This document shows, piece by piece, positions 25,917 through 33,933 of a DNA stretch of 64,000 nucleotides. The notes under the pieces were generated by a model, which did no database searches, was not told where the DNA came from, and saw only the letters and a program-made list of their open reading frames with translations. The stretch is from NCBI GenBank assembly GCA_029263455.1, contig JAJCXM010000008.1, positions 744,001-808,000 on the forward strand, read 5' to 3'. The DNA comes from Holophagae bacterium (lineage in GTDB: Bacteria > Acidobacteriota > Holophagae > Acanthopleuribacterales > Acanthopleuribacteraceae). The first letter of the stretch is position 1; every line of letters begins with the position of its first letter. The position numbers and the translations under genes were made by a program.

Positions 25917-26192
25917 GTGTTTATGTGCCTCCGTGTCGTGGCCTGCGGCTGCGAATAATCGCTGTACCTAAGGGTTAACTGACATGCTGATTAAACATGA
26001 TTGCTGAAGTTGGCTAAGCTTGCTCTTTTTCTGTCAACGCGGATTTGACATTAGCACGAAAGAAAATGGTGATGACCATGCAATATCGAGATGAATCAAT
26101 AATTGAACTTTCGGGGCCAGGCTGCCTATGGGTGAGCGTCGCGCTCTTTTGGACTTCAATCTCTGGTGAAACTTGCTAGTATCTGATGAAGG

Positions 26193-27257
26193 ATGACCTA
26201 TCTTGTGGCATTTTTGGCTGGACCGTTCTTTGTTTGTGCGGGTTCCAACTTCGTGGACAGTTGGCCCTTGCCAGAAAGGACCAGCTTCTTTTCGCAGAAC
26301 AAACAATTTAGATTCGATGTCATCCCTACCGTCATTGAAGACCAACTCAGTTATTGGACTGACAAACGGGATGGCGCAGAGCGTCCGGGTGTCCGGGAGA
26401 TACGTGAATCGAATCGTGCGCGAGGTGTTCTATTGGCCCTTAAGGGCCGAAGCCGCTATCGAGTCATTGCGTCATTTGACCTTCTCAATGAGGTCGCTCC
26501 GGTAACGGTGCTCGTCACTAACGACGGCCAGCACGTTGTCACCTTTGATGACTGGCACCATGTCGGCTATGGCCCCAACGTCGTCGTAATCTATCGGTCA
26601 GACGGAACGGTCATCAGGAACTTCGCATTAACGGATCTTGCAACGCAGCAAGATATTGACCTGTATTCTCATTCGATTAGCTCCATCGTTTGGCGCTTGA
26701 ATCAATCACTAATGCGCGAACCCGGGTTCTTAATATTGAATTTGCCCCGTTGTCGCGTGCAGAGCCGAAACTCTAAGCAACCGTCCGCCAAACTCCAAAT
26801 TCGATTAAGCGACGGTCATCTGATAGAGGAGGTCGTCGACCGAATTGCCTTCGTCGGGGTTGTCCGCATTTCAGACGCTTCATACGATGAACACTACCCA
26901 TTTCGGAATAAACACGGTACCGAGTGTGTCGTCGACGGGGATCAAGATGATCCGTTGCAAATGGTCACTACCGATGAACTTGTTGCCCGCATACTCGATG
27001 CGCCTTTGCCCCCTTTTCCGATGAAATGGGCGCGAATCAGGTTACGAGGTGAGATGACATTAGACATTGGCGTATCCGCAACGGGCAACGTTATGTGCAT
27101 CGGCTGGGTTAGTCCCATTAACATTGCTGGAGCGATGCAAGAAATCGAAGCGTGTGTGAGGGCGTTGTGCTTCGAACCCAAGGTGATCGATGGTATTGCA
27201 GTGCCCTTTATGGGGAGATTGTCCATTGAATACCAACTTAAGGGTTGTGATTCCTAA
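26193..27257 (+). CDS. Exported protein with TonB-C-like C-terminal domain
   Basis: 354 residues. The N terminus (MTYLVAFLAGPFFVCAG) is a plausible signal peptide. Next comes a domain with VTVLVTNDGQHVVTFDDW and VVVIYRSDGTVIRNFAL, a pattern seen in exported proteins of planctomycetes and acidobacteria. The last ~90 residues (RLRGEMTLDIGVSATGNV ... VRALCFEPKVIDG) resemble the C-terminal domain of TonB-like proteins, though no membrane anchor or Pro-rich spacer precedes it. AAGG abuts the ATG at 26193, which is too close; a GTG at 26205 is possible. An orphan gene with no recognised role. Confidence 0.65.
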   Translation: MTYLVAFLAGPFFVCAGSNFVDSWPLPERTSFFSQNKQFRFDVIPTVIEDQLSYWTDKRDGAERPGVREIRESNRARGVLLALKGRSRYRVIASFDLLNEVAPVTVLVTNDGQHVVTFDDWHHVGYGPNVVVIYRSDGTVIRNFALTDLATQQDIDLYSHSISSIVWRLNQSLMREPGFLILNLPRCRVQSRNSKQPSAKLQIRLSDGHLIEEVVDRIAFVGVVRISDASYDEHYPFRNKHGTECVVDGDQDDPLQMVTTDELVARILDAPLPPFPMKWARIRLRGEMTLDIGVSATGNVMCIGWVSPINIAGAMQEIEACVRALCFEPKVIDGIAVPFMGRLSIEYQLKGCDS

Positions 27258-27344
27258 TTTCTTGCTAGACAAACCGAGCCAATTCATCGGTGGTACGCCT
27301 GGCATTTTTTCGGCCTGTGTTTTCCTGATTGACATGGAGCGATC

Positions 27345-27647
27345 ATGAGCGACAACTCTTTTGAGTTTGGATACACCCAGAAGTGGTTTGATTATGGAGT
27401 GTTGGATCGTGCGTTCTATGAACGTCAGGTGGAAGCTTTCAACATTGACAGCGAGATGACGTCGGAGCATTACCGATATGCGGCGTTCGTGCGTTGGATG
27501 AGGGGACGCACTTCAGCGACCGAACTCGAATTAGTTCAGTTTGTAAATCTCGCACTGGAAGATGAAGATTCGAGGATAGCTGGCAGTGTCATTGGATTAA
27601 GACCGATTAGCCACCTAATTAGAAATATGAGTCTAGCGACGAGATAG
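27345..27647 (+). CDS. Small soluble protein, function unknown
   Basis: 100 residues, acidic and mostly helical (YRYAAFVRWMRGRTSATELELVQFVNLALEDED). The ATG has GGAGC 4-5 bases upstream, and codon use looks coding. It lies 88 bases downstream of the TonB-C-like gene and could share its transcript. I recognise no family; the C-terminal half could be a helical hairpin. Confidence 0.55.
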   Translation: MSDNSFEFGYTQKWFDYGVLDRAFYERQVEAFNIDSEMTSEHYRYAAFVRWMRGRTSATELELVQFVNLALEDEDSRIAGSVIGLRPISHLIRNMSLATR

Positions 27648-27657
27648 ATGTCGAAAA

Positions 27658-27777
27658 TCAATCAGGTGTAGATCGTCTGTGAGGCTTAACGGGCACCGAC
27701 TTGCGTTCACCGCCCGGTTTTGTTCGTTTGTGCTGTTTCACGGGAACAATCTTTTTGTCACTTTTTGTTTTGGCCAT
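27658..27777 (-). CDS. Small basic protein with a duplicated VPVK-x-H motif
   Basis: 39 residues, strongly basic, starting MAKTKSDKKIVPVKQHKR. The motif VPVKxHxRxxP occurs twice (residues ~11-21 and 28-38), so it is an internal duplication. Similar short VKxHxRxxP proteins are common in bacterial and phage genomes and are uncharacterised. GGAGG lies 7 bases before the ATG (27777), an excellent ribosome site. A TTGACA box and a palindrome lie ~80 bases upstream. It may bind nucleic acid; this is inferred from its charge only. Confidence 0.7.
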   Translation of the reverse strand: MAKTKSDKKIVPVKQHKRTKPGGERKSVPVKPHRRSTPD

Positions 27778-27851
27778 GGAATGGCCTCCTTTGTGATTGT
27801 GCTGGGACAATCCCTTATTCCTACACAACATGTGGCGGCTAACCGCATTTT

Positions 27852-27877
27852 GTCAAGCTCATATAGGGTATATGAGA
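27852..27877 (-). promoter_or_regulatory. -35 box and adjacent 8-bp palindrome upstream of the small basic gene
   Basis: On the minus strand a consensus -35, TTGACA, complements 27852-27857; no clear -10 is seen 17 bases on. Next to it, CTCATATA-GGG-TATATGAG (27859-27877) is a perfect 8-bp inverted repeat with a 3-base spacer, as in operators bound by dimeric repressors. A GCGG/CCGC hairpin lies just downstream. Confidence 0.45.
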
Positions 27878-27882
27878 ATTGA

Positions 27883-28155
27883 AATGGTGTTTTCAAGACG
27901 TCCGTTCGTCAAAAATTGTTCTGACACGACGAGAGTCGATTAATTAGTAACCAATATTGGTCGCTCCATGCCTTCCATTGATTACAACCCTAAACCCTTT
28001 AATTTCCGGACTGTCTGCCGAAGACGCGATATATAACGCGGACCGACAATGAGGCGGGCCAAACAACTAAGATTTGTGTTTCACACGAGCGTCACGTGGA
28101 AAAAATATGGTTTAGGTAAATGTGTTAATATTAACAATGGCGACCAAGGAGTAAA
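27883..28155. other. Intergenic stretch, no gene seen
   Basis: No supported gene. A 22-codon frame at 27968-28036 starts MPSIDYNPKPFNFRTV and then stops. It has no ribosome site and may be the remnant of a truncated gene. An A/T-rich segment near 28100-28140 (GTTAATATTAAC is a palindrome at 28124-28135) may hold the promoter for the genes to the right. Confidence 0.35.
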
Positions 28156-28257
28156 ATGATTGCAATTAGGGCTGGTCTCCTTTTCATAAGAAAATCCGCC
28201 ACAATGATTGATTTGCCTGCGTCGGGAAATAGCCTAGCTACGATCAAGAAAGGATGA
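28156..28257 (+). CDS. Possible 33-residue leader peptide
   Basis: An open frame of 33 codons (MIAIRAGLLFIRKSATMIDL...) with AAGGAG 4 bases before its ATG. Its stop codon lies 4 bases before the start of the next gene, in the ribosome-site region, so it could couple translation to that gene. No family is recognised; the evidence is the ribosome site and the position only. Confidence 0.35.
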   Translation: MIAIRAGLLFIRKSATMIDLPASGNSLATIKKG

Positions 28258-28261
28258 TGAT

Positions 28262-28873
28262 ATGTACGAATACCCTTTTACTTTGAAGAACGATCGGACA
28301 GTTGACGCAGACAGGGTCACTGAAGATTATGCAAAACGTATGGGTAGAGGTGTGAAATTCACGGCGCAGATAATGGCGCCAGAAAACCTAAAAGACCCCA
28401 ACAAGATTCTGCTGATGAATTTACAAAACGTACGAAACGTTCATGGCATGGGATTTCGATGTAATGACCTAAGGAACGATTTGGACACACGTGACCTTGA
28501 GGCTTTATCCGAGATACCGCCAGACGCAGACATTCTCGAATCCATTGAGTGGGATGAACCAGCTACCCAATTAATTGATTCCATCTGTGCTGCAAAAGGG
28601 GTCCAACTTGCCAATGCTACAAAGATTTTATGTCAAAAACGTCCTCGTTTTTTTCCGATGATTGACAGCAGAATGCAAAAATACCTGGAAATATCTGGTC
28701 GGGCGTCCGCTTTTAAGATTGCTCTGAGTATGATACGCGAGGAATGTAACCGAGAGAGTAATTTCGAAACACTTAGTAGCCTTGAAAGCAAAACATACAG
28801 TAGAGAATTTATTGCCAACTCTAAGATTAGGTTGTTTGATGTGATTGTTTGGATGAGCGGTGGATTGACTTAA
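28262..28873 (+). CDS. DUF6308-like protein
   Basis: 203 residues, soluble and helical. The segment GVQLANATKILCQKRPRFFPMIDSRM (about residues 115-140) resembles the conserved part of DUF6308 proteins (A.K.L..KRPRL.P..D). That segment is reminiscent of the helix-hairpin-helix core of DNA glycosylases. The rest is weakly conserved. AAGGATG lies before the ATG. It is an orphan, perhaps coupled to the upstream small frame. The family assignment is by pattern and its role is unknown. Confidence 0.6.
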   Translation: MYEYPFTLKNDRTVDADRVTEDYAKRMGRGVKFTAQIMAPENLKDPNKILLMNLQNVRNVHGMGFRCNDLRNDLDTRDLEALSEIPPDADILESIEWDEPATQLIDSICAAKGVQLANATKILCQKRPRFFPMIDSRMQKYLEISGRASAFKIALSMIREECNRESNFETLSSLESKTYSREFIANSKIRLFDVIVWMSGGLT

Positions 28874-28900
28874 TAATTAACGTTTTGACACGACGCGTAC

Positions 28901-29056
28901 CTAATCTGCACGCAGTTGCTTGGTGAACCACTCGGTGGGAATGGTTATGTCGAAGTAAAACGTCACCTCTTCTCCACTCTCTGGGTCAGTTACGGTTAGG
29001 ATGCCGCATGGGCAGTCGGCGCAAGTGTCTAACCCCTGGAATTGGGGAAACAACAA
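28901..29056 (-). CDS. Possible small protein or gene fragment with a Cys pair
   Basis: A leftward frame of 51 codons from a TTG at 29056, ending TIPTEWFTKQLRAD. It contains TCADCPCGILTVTDPESGEEV, which reads like real protein, with three Cys (CxxCxC) and a beta hairpin. No good ribosome site is seen. It overlaps the ParE remnant by about 15 bases. It may be the end of a gene truncated when the two fragments were joined. Confidence 0.35.
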   Translation of the reverse strand: MLFPQFQGLDTCADCPCGILTVTDPESGEEVTFYFDITIPTEWFTKQLRAD

Positions 29057-29275
29057 AACGGGCTAGGCCTTCGCTTTCTGGATCAATTCCTGGCGTCGCT
29101 CGATCGGATCCGAGAGAGCGCCGCGAGCTATCCAATCGTATATCGTGACATTCGACGCGCCATGCTGCAGGTCTTTCCGTTTGGGGTGTTCTATATCATT
29201 CGCGATGATGTCATCTTGATCGTTGCCGTTATGCATGCGAGCCGTCACCCAATTCGATGGAGAGATAGGGATTGA
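29042..29275 (+). pseudogene. ParE/RelE toxin, N-terminally truncated
   Basis: 77 codons from a TTG. The sequence GLGLRFLDQFLASLDRIRESAASYP, then RRAMLQVFPFGVFYII and ILIVAVMHASRHPIRW, matches the middle and end of ParE/RelE-family toxins. The usual first ~25 residues (first beta strand and first helix) are missing, and a TAA stop lies just upstream in frame. No antitoxin gene is adjacent. It is most likely a non-functional remnant. Confidence 0.7.
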
Positions 29276-29556
29276 GCTCGTCGACTCGGGATAAGTTTAT
29301 CGGGGATCAATCCACGGACCGAATCCAAACAAATCGCGGCGGTTTAATATGAGCACGTTTAAGGCGTCCCCCAAGAATTCGTCGCTGCCGAATCTCAATG
29401 CACACGATCCGAGATCCGAATAACGACGTAAGGTTGGCCCACAAGGGTGAATCCTGTCTGATCGGTGGCAGGTGGAATTTGTCGTGGTTTAAAATGTCGC
29501 TAGACAGAGCTCACCTCACTAACGAATATCATCCTGAATTTGGAAAGGTTAAATCT

Positions 29557-30201
29557 ATGCGTGCACTACACGAGCTGGTTGATCAAAATGAACCTGGCAT
29601 TCGGTTGATGAGACAATGGGTCGAGGAGTCGGATCTATCCTGTACGATTCTGCAACCGTCAGAAGCGCGTGAACAAGTGCTGACGTCGCTACAGATAACG
29701 ACAAGGTCTCCCTTAGGCGCGATTGCATACGAAACAGGCGGTATTCTTGTCGATGGCGGCTGGCTTCGTTTCTTAGGGTCGGGACATCCTCAATTGAGGC
29801 GCACGTTGCCTGGCTGGAATGATCGCCGATCAAGCAAATTCATGCTCGTTGCTGACGATGTGGTCGGTGGTTTTTTCGCGATCAATGGTGGCTTCTTTGG
29901 CAGCAAATTAGGCAATGTACATTATTGGCCTCCAGATGACTTGGAGTGGGAGGATATGGGGCTTGGTTTCACTGATTTTCTCATCTGGTCGCTTTCCGCA
30001 CAGCTACATGAGTTTTATGCTTCATTGCGCTGGCCACTATGGGAAAGTGAAGTCGAGCGCATCCATGGTGACCAATGCTTGTCTTTCTATCCGTTCCTAT
30101 GGGCCGCCGAGGGGTCGCTCGCTGAGAGTTCGCGTAGAGCCGTTCCTGCCGAGGAAGCCTATGATTCCAAAGTCGAAATCGTTCGCCAATTGAATCGGTA
30201 A
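29557..30201 (+). CDS. DUF2625 family protein
   Basis: 214 residues. It matches DUF2625 almost end to end: MRALHELVDQNEPGIRLM, TTRSPLGAIAYETGGI, GWLRFLGSGHP, FMLVADDVVGGFFAINGG, YWPPDDLEWE and CLSFYPFLWAAEG. The function of the family is unknown; the proteins are soluble. The ATG at 29557 is the family's normal start and has GGAAAGG about 8 bases upstream. A longer frame from 29398 adds residues not found in relatives. An orphan in the accessory zone. Confidence 0.88.
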   Translation: MRALHELVDQNEPGIRLMRQWVEESDLSCTILQPSEAREQVLTSLQITTRSPLGAIAYETGGILVDGGWLRFLGSGHPQLRRTLPGWNDRRSSKFMLVADDVVGGFFAINGGFFGSKLGNVHYWPPDDLEWEDMGLGFTDFLIWSLSAQLHEFYASLRWPLWESEVERIHGDQCLSFYPFLWAAEGSLAESSRRAVPAEEAYDSKVEIVRQLNR

Positions 30202-30315
30202 ATCCGACGTTGACATTGTGCGACAACATGCGATCCATGCTCAATTCGGTTTAGCTGCCGTGTATTCGGGACTGTTACTCCCCTCGTTCCAGCTCCGATC
30301 CGTTTCATAAATTGA

Positions 30316-31239
30316 CTAGCCCAAGTAGATTCCGTTGCGGTGAAATTCAAGCTGCTGTGGATCGGGGTGGTTTGCGGTGTTGCGAGGAAGTACCAGCGAC
30401 TGTCCGTGATAGGGATAATAGGCTTTGCCATTTTGGAACTCGTCTCTGAGACGCTGGCTTACTTCAATGCGATGATCTTCTGCGATGGTCATATAGCCTT
30501 TATCGAACAAGCGATGTACGTCGCTGCGCAAGAGCAAACCGTTGCTTACCTCGTGAGCGCCGCCTTTCGCGTAGGGTCTGATGTGCGCCGCTTCCAAGAC
30601 CGGCAACGAATGCTCCGTGGTGATGGCACATGTGCGTTCATAAGCGTCAGTCACAAGAACCCGAAAAGATCCCTGGCCGAGTCTATGGCGCACGGTGGAT
30701 TCGTCTCCGTAGCGAGCGACCATTTCTCCAGCCCACTCGCTACGCAGACCCTTGCCTTGTGCCCGTTCCATACATTCGGTCCAAATGCGTTGTCCCTCAC
30801 CGGCCGTAAGATCGTAAGTCTTGCCCTGCACAATTGCACGTTTCCAGTCACGCGGTTGGTGTATCCACATGTCCTTCGAGAAGAAAACTGGATTTGCGAT
30901 CATGATGCAACCTACATTCAAACTTAGGCGATCATCAGCCCGCAATCCACGATACTTTCGCACGCGCATTTTCATGTGCTCAAATGTGGGCGTTCCATTG
31001 TGAATTCCAAACGATTCCCATGCGAGCCATTCAGGAAGAATACTGTGACGCACAAAGGTGCCGAACCCGCCAATGGCGTTGTAGGGGCTCTTGAGTTTGA
31101 AGAAAAATGGTTCATTTGGAGAAATGGCCCTAAAAGCATGGCGCCCCGAAGGCTGCCAAAAGTTCACCTCTTCCGGATGATCGATTTCAGCCAAAAATCG
31201 AAACCAGTCAATGTCAGTATTGGCAACATAACCCTTCAT
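30316..31239 (-). CDS. HNH endonuclease with N-terminal EVE-like domain
   Basis: 307 residues. The N-terminal ~150 residues (YVANTDIDWFRFL; EVNFWQPSG; FFFKLKSPYNAIGGFG) resemble the PUA/EVE-like module found with HNH nucleases, which may read modified bases. The C-terminal HNH domain contains LEAAHIRPYAKGGAHEVSNG and LLLRSDVHRLFDKGY; the His, Asn and His of the HNH motif are present, as is the zinc/metal-type Cys in TCAIT. Such enzymes are often orphan, modification-dependent restriction nucleases. AGGT lies 7 bases before the ATG. No methyltransferase is nearby. Confidence 0.85.
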   Translation of the reverse strand: MKGYVANTDIDWFRFLAEIDHPEEVNFWQPSGRHAFRAISPNEPFFFKLKSPYNAIGGFGTFVRHSILPEWLAWESFGIHNGTPTFEHMKMRVRKYRGLRADDRLSLNVGCIMIANPVFFSKDMWIHQPRDWKRAIVQGKTYDLTAGEGQRIWTECMERAQGKGLRSEWAGEMVARYGDESTVRHRLGQGSFRVLVTDAYERTCAITTEHSLPVLEAAHIRPYAKGGAHEVSNGLLLRSDVHRLFDKGYMTIAEDHRIEVSQRLRDEFQNGKAYYPYHGQSLVLPRNTANHPDPQQLEFHRNGIYLG

Positions 31240-31508
31240 TGAACTACCTAGGTCGAATCGATGTGTCCATCATAACGCCGTTGATCGAAGTTAACCTGTG
31301 CAATTGTATGCAGTAAAATAATTCTCAATAAGAATGGCACTGATGTTTTGGGCGCAAGATCCAGGTTAATACGCTGATGCCAGTGGGTCGCTACGGGAAA
31401 ACGGTTCGTCGAACGGATCTCTATTATCTTAGAGCAAACGTTATCGCTCCTCTTAGCGGGATTTGTAGACTCTCTTCAGATCGGCGTTCATAATGTTGAA
31501 TAGGAGTC
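31240..31508. other. Intergenic stretch, no gene seen
   Basis: No supported gene on either strand. It probably contains the promoters of the HNH gene (leftward) and of the antitoxin remnant (rightward), but no clear -35/-10 pair is convincing. Confidence 0.3.
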
Positions 31509-31692
31509 ATGATGAGTTCGGCTAAAATTAATGTCCCCGATCCGATGAAAGATGCGTTTGAGAATTGGGCTTCTCGATCAGAAAAGACCGTTGAAGAAGC
31601 AGTCTGAGGTCCGAACGGGAATAGCTGAGGCTCAGCGGGGCGAATTTGCGACCGACGAAGAGATGGCAGAAACATTTAGCGCCTGGGATTGA
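31509..31692 (+). pseudogene. Frameshifted antitoxin (ParD/RHH-like)
   Basis: With a TAGGAG ribosome site, the gene starts MMSSAKINVPDPMKDAF and stops at 31605-31607 after 32 codons. In the next frame, from about 31600, it continues QSEVRTGIAEAQRGEFATDEEMAETF to a TGA at 31690-31692. Together these make one ordinary antitoxin of the kind that ends GIAEAxxGEF. A single-base indel near 31600 explains it. The following bases (ELIYVAPLAGR in one frame) look like the start of a ParE toxin that is then lost. A perfect 7-bp hairpin (GAGCTCT/AGAGCTC, 31691-31710) follows the stop. Confidence 0.7.
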
Positions 31693-31894
31693 GCTCTCAA
31701 CCCAGAGCTCATCTATGTCGCGCCTTTGGCCGGGCGTGCTCCATTGCTGATCGGGTTGGATCCTTTTCCACTTACAGCTTGGGTGTTGTAGGATCTTGCT
31801 CTATAAGGCAAACCACGAGGGATAGGGCGACAAATTGGCCGTCTTTGCTACAATCAGCCATTCAACTTGTGCAACCAAGAAAGAGAAATGAGCT

Positions 31895-32290
31895 ATGTCT
31901 GACCAGCCGCAATTCAAGAAGGCGTTTCCGTATAAAAAAGACGTCTTGGCGCTACCTACTAAAGATCTTGAGACCAGCTGCCTCTGGTACTGCGAACATT
32001 TTGGCATGACCGAAGTGGAGCGATTCGACCAGCCCGTTGCCACTGTGATCCTAGAACGTGATGGCACGAAGTTGGGACTTGCAGTCAATGGCGGCGACCC
32101 GGAACAGGACGGAGCTGCCATTCTAGTGTCAAATATCCGTGCGCTCAAAGACGAATTCAATGGCAACGGACTAGACATCGGCGAGCTGCGTATCGACGAG
32201 CAAGATGGCCAAAAGTTCAAGGTCTTTTTTGTCGTGGCAGCGGACGGCTTATGCTTCTACTTTCACGAACCCATTAATAAGGAATCTTGA
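31895..32290 (+). CDS. VOC-family (glyoxalase-like) protein
   Basis: 131 residues with one vicinal-oxygen-chelate unit: LALPTKDLETSCLWYCEHFGM (beta-alpha opening), VILERDGTKLGLAVNGG and a closing FVVAADGLCFYFHEP with a Glu that could bind metal. The family includes glyoxalases, dioxygenases and resistance proteins, so the substrate cannot be named. It converges with the MddA-like gene. The start is the only good ATG. Confidence 0.8.
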   Translation: MSDQPQFKKAFPYKKDVLALPTKDLETSCLWYCEHFGMTEVERFDQPVATVILERDGTKLGLAVNGGDPEQDGAAILVSNIRALKDEFNGNGLDIGELRIDEQDGQKFKVFFVVAADGLCFYFHEPINKES

Positions 32291-32319
32291 GGGTCACACG
32301 TAGCCCTTTTCCTAACTCT

Positions 32320-33039
32320 TCAGAACAAGCGTGGAAAGAGCGCGGGTGTTGATTTGCGGTAATTGCGGTATGAGTCCCCAAAGGTGAGCACTAGTTCGCG
32401 TTCCTCGAAATACATGCCAGCCACCAAATAGCCACTGAATCCTGCTGCCAGTACTAGATGCGACCACGTCATGTTGGGTGTCGCCCAGAAGGCGATCAGA
32501 GTTCCGGTCATCATAGGGTGTCGAACCATGCGGTAAAGGAAGGGTACAAAAAAGGGTTTGCGCCAACGCGGCTTGTCAAATACGTATTCGCGCAACTGGC
32601 GTAGGCCAAATAGCTCGAAGTGATCTATCTGAAATGAAGATACCAACACAAGAACAAAGCCAAATGCGCTTAGCCCATAGAGAAACCAAACGCCCCACAT
32701 GGATTGCACGGTCCATAATGAGCCCGCAATGGGTTGCCAATAGAACATCATCAAGCCAAGGCAAATGCTGGCCAACCAAACAAAGGTACTGCGTTCTAGA
32801 CACTCAGGCAGACGCGAAAACAGCCGTTTCTTGAATGCTGGTCGCGCCATGATCGTATGCTGGACGGCAAAAAGAGCCACTAACGCAAGATCAATCCACC
32901 AGGCAGCATCGTGTGCATCGCCGTGATCAATGCCTTTGGGAACAAGGAAGTTATGCACAAAACCCATTAGGTAAACGAAGCTGGCCAAGAATACAAGATA
33001 CGCACCTAACCCATACAATCCAACAGCCAAACGCTTCAT
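32320..33039 (-). CDS. mddA: Methanethiol S-methyltransferase-like membrane enzyme (MddA)
   Basis: 239 residues with about six membrane segments. Conserved pieces of the MddA/isoprenylcysteine-methyltransferase family are visible: FLVPKGIDHG, FAVQHTIMARP, LERSTFVW, FQIDHFELFGL, the SAM-binding YRMVRHPMMTG and FEERELVLTFGDSYRNY. MddA methylates methanethiol with SAM to give dimethyl sulfide. Other NnrU-like methyltransferases share the fold, but the FQIDHFELFGL and QHTIMARP pieces favour MddA. I start at ATG 33039, which has GAGG 5 bases upstream; 8 further residues upstream look non-conserved. Confidence 0.8.
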   Translation of the reverse strand: MKRLAVGLYGLGAYLVFLASFVYLMGFVHNFLVPKGIDHGDAHDAAWWIDLALVALFAVQHTIMARPAFKKRLFSRLPECLERSTFVWLASICLGLMMFYWQPIAGSLWTVQSMWGVWFLYGLSAFGFVLVLVSSFQIDHFELFGLRQLREYVFDKPRWRKPFFVPFLYRMVRHPMMTGTLIAFWATPNMTWSHLVLAAGFSGYLVAGMYFEERELVLTFGDSYRNYRKSTPALFPRLF

Positions 33040-33135
33040 CGTCACCTCGGTTCTGGCTTTCATATTAGCGTTCTCAGCTTGAAAGCGTAACGGTCAATTG
33101 GGTACGCGTTGATTAGTTGACGATCCCTAATCAGC

Positions 33136-33891
33136 CTAGGGATTTAGGTAAGAGACCTCCACGACTCCTGACGGCACGTAACCGAGCCTTCGAGCCAGTC
33201 GTTTTGAGACAGGGTTCGATGCGTGCCAGTGCGGAGTGATGTTAGCTTCAAGGCAAGTCAAAACCCAGGTCGCAGCCACAAGGGTCGCTAGGCCCATGCC
33301 GCGGTAATTGGCGTGTGTGGCGATGGCAAGTTCAATGTCCTTGCTAGTGAAGGCATAGTTTGTGGCCGCACAAATAATGCCTTCGGAATCTAACGCGCAG
33401 ACACCGCCACTGCGTTGCGCGAAATCGACGGGATCAACCATGACCTGCATGCCATGAGGTTGTAGCTCGGAGCCTAATCGACTAGCGAGTTCGGCATCAA
33501 TACGACGTAATTCGAATTGTTTGGGACCTTGGGCGATGATCTCGCGAAGATCTTGGAGCTGTATTAGGTGGGGCGAAAATGATTCCATGGGACGATCGCA
33601 AAGGCGGTCTCCGTGGATGTTCTGCAGCAGCGTTCGCCACTCTTCGTTTTCAGGCACAATGATTTCGATGGGCGAGGGCAGGTCGCGAACCATGGATTCT
33701 GTCCATGAGGAGATTTGACCCGCAAATATGGCGTAACATCCCAGTTGTATTAGTGCCGCTTGGGGGAGATCCGCGTTGTCGGTGGTGATCTCGCCTAAGT
33801 TACCTTCAAGTACGCACTCAACGACGGCGCGAAGACGTCGCTCTGAGGCGAATAATTTTCTAACTGGGCTTGAGGCCCTTTCTGGTGGCAT
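33136..33891 (-). CDS. GNAT acetyltransferase
   Basis: 251 residues. The first 150 residues are a diverged N-terminal half. The C-terminal half is a GNAT fold: IELAIATHANYRGMGLATLV (beta4 and the acetyl-CoA pyrophosphate loop R-x-x-G-x-A/L) and NPVSKRLARRLGYVPSG (helix 4 and beta6). The architecture fits the GNAT_acetyltran group, whose substrates are mostly unknown. It stands between MddA and a large secreted protein on the same strand, with gaps of 96 and 42 bases. Confidence 0.78.
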   Translation of the reverse strand: MPPERASSPVRKLFASERRLRAVVECVLEGNLGEITTDNADLPQAALIQLGCYAIFAGQISSWTESMVRDLPSPIEIIVPENEEWRTLLQNIHGDRLCDRPMESFSPHLIQLQDLREIIAQGPKQFELRRIDAELASRLGSELQPHGMQVMVDPVDFAQRSGGVCALDSEGIICAATNYAFTSKDIELAIATHANYRGMGLATLVAATWVLTCLEANITPHWHASNPVSKRLARRLGYVPSGVVEVSYLNP

Positions 33892-33933
33892 AGAAATACG
33901 ATTATCTCCATTCGTGTGACCATTTAGGAATTC

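Noticed and set aside
27679-27882. A 67-codon rightward frame antisense to the small basic protein
   Set aside because: The leftward 39-codon frame has the strong ribosome site and sensible composition; this one has neither.
27968-28036. 22-codon frame starting MPSIDYNPKPFNF
   Set aside because: Too short and without a ribosome site; it could be a truncated gene start, but that cannot be shown.
29349-29423. 24-codon frame starting MSTFKASPKN before the DUF2625 gene
   Set aside because: No ribosome site; short frames are expected by chance here.
31240-31508. Possible mobile-element boundary near the antitoxin remnant
   Set aside because: No terminal inverted repeats, target duplications or transposase were found.
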